DNA from: Planktothrix tepida PCC 9214
GTDB lineage: Bacteria > Cyanobacteriota > Cyanobacteriia > Cyanobacteriales > Microcoleaceae
Direction of reading: 5' to 3'
Length of the DNA stretch: 64,000 nt
Assembly: GCF_900009145.1 (NCBI RefSeq)
Contig: NZ_LN889802.1
Span: 47,429 to 111,428, forward strand
Shown here in pieces: positions 63,842 to 64,000 of the stretch. Position 1 is the stretch's first letter; the number at the start of each line of letters is the position of its first letter. The notes below the pieces were generated by a model. It was given only the letters and a program-made list of their open reading frames with translations. It had not been told where the DNA came from and did not search any database. A program made the position numbers and the translations under genes.

Positions 63842-64000
63842 AGTTTTTCACTCCTGTAATGAGTAAAGCATTGTGACTAAACTCCTCTATTAATTTATTT
63901 TACTGCAAACCCCAAAGGATCGCACCTTTGCTGTGGGCTTGATACCAGTGAATTTTTGCTTCACATCCATACGAGCAAAAGAATTACCTTTATATTAATT

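Overview
The window is chromosomal DNA from a cyanobacterium, most likely a filamentous Oscillatoriales-type organism of the Planktothrix/Oscillatoria kind. Seen in the sequence: psbM of photosystem II, a GUN4-domain protein kinase, the cyanobacterial HIP1 octamer GCGATCGC (for example at 3218-3225 and 47535-47542), heptanucleotide tandem repeats of the STRR type, and a cyanobacterial-style glycogen gene set. The genus is inference; no 16S gene is present.

Layout. 0-16 kb: mnmG, an internally deleted IS701-like transposase, an M20 amidohydrolase, a GH13 amylase, a subtilase and a HEAT-TM-NACHT protein that converge with 8 bp between them, glgC, a CNNM/CBS transporter, tRNA-Tyr and tRNA-Thr, then a scar zone (inverted tRNA-Thr relic, IS701 3' end, IS630 orfA remnant), a hypothetical gene and a [2Fe-2S] ferredoxin. 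15.7-24.3 kb: an orphan TpsB outer-membrane transporter, a PmbA/TldE-like protein, mutL bracketed by inverted heptamer arrays, a CNBD histidine kinase, a hotdog thioesterase, a tandem Usp protein, psbM and a degraded Uma2 gene. 24.5-36.5 kb: a 1913-residue lipoprotein of the alpha-2-macroglobulin family, a GT2/sucC/sucD operon, two hypotheticals and an HDAC-type deacetylase. 36.8-43 kb: an ethylene-receptor-like hybrid kinase, a DUF7734-like protein, a kinase-GUN4 fusion, and a toxin/immunity cassette set between two arrays of the same ~83-bp repeat. 43-48.4 kb: atpD-atpC, minC-minD-minE, tRNA-Ala(CGC), a HAD hydrolase. 48.5-54.2 kb: an amylo-alpha-1,6-glucosidase gene split by an intact IS200/IS605 element, followed by a GH57 hydrolase. 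54.5-61.4 kb: a PAS histidine kinase, an orphan CdiA-CT-like toxin with a SitI3-like immunity gene ahead of an SDR and an MBL hydrolase, moaA and rpsD. 61.4-64 kb: a PIN-domain toxin-antitoxin pair, a chimeric NurA-like/DruA-like remnant, and an antitoxin gene with a truncated MazF/PemK partner.

How the parts fit. Glycogen metabolism recurs: glgC makes ADP-glucose, and GH13, GH57 and the debranching enzyme act on alpha-glucan, but the debranching gene is now interrupted. Removing the IS exactly between its TTAC target and its TCAA right end restores one frame, so the disruption could be reversible. The rest of the accessory content is conflict biology: at least three loose toxin/immunity units of polymorphic-toxin type, two toxin-antitoxin loci, a protease/NACHT pair and defence-gene debris. 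None of the loose toxins is attached to a CdiA/RHS carrier here. The repeat-bracketed cassette at 41.37-43.01 kb and the subtilase/NACHT pair are the best candidates for something not yet described. Family assignments rest on recognition of motifs by eye; no database search was run.
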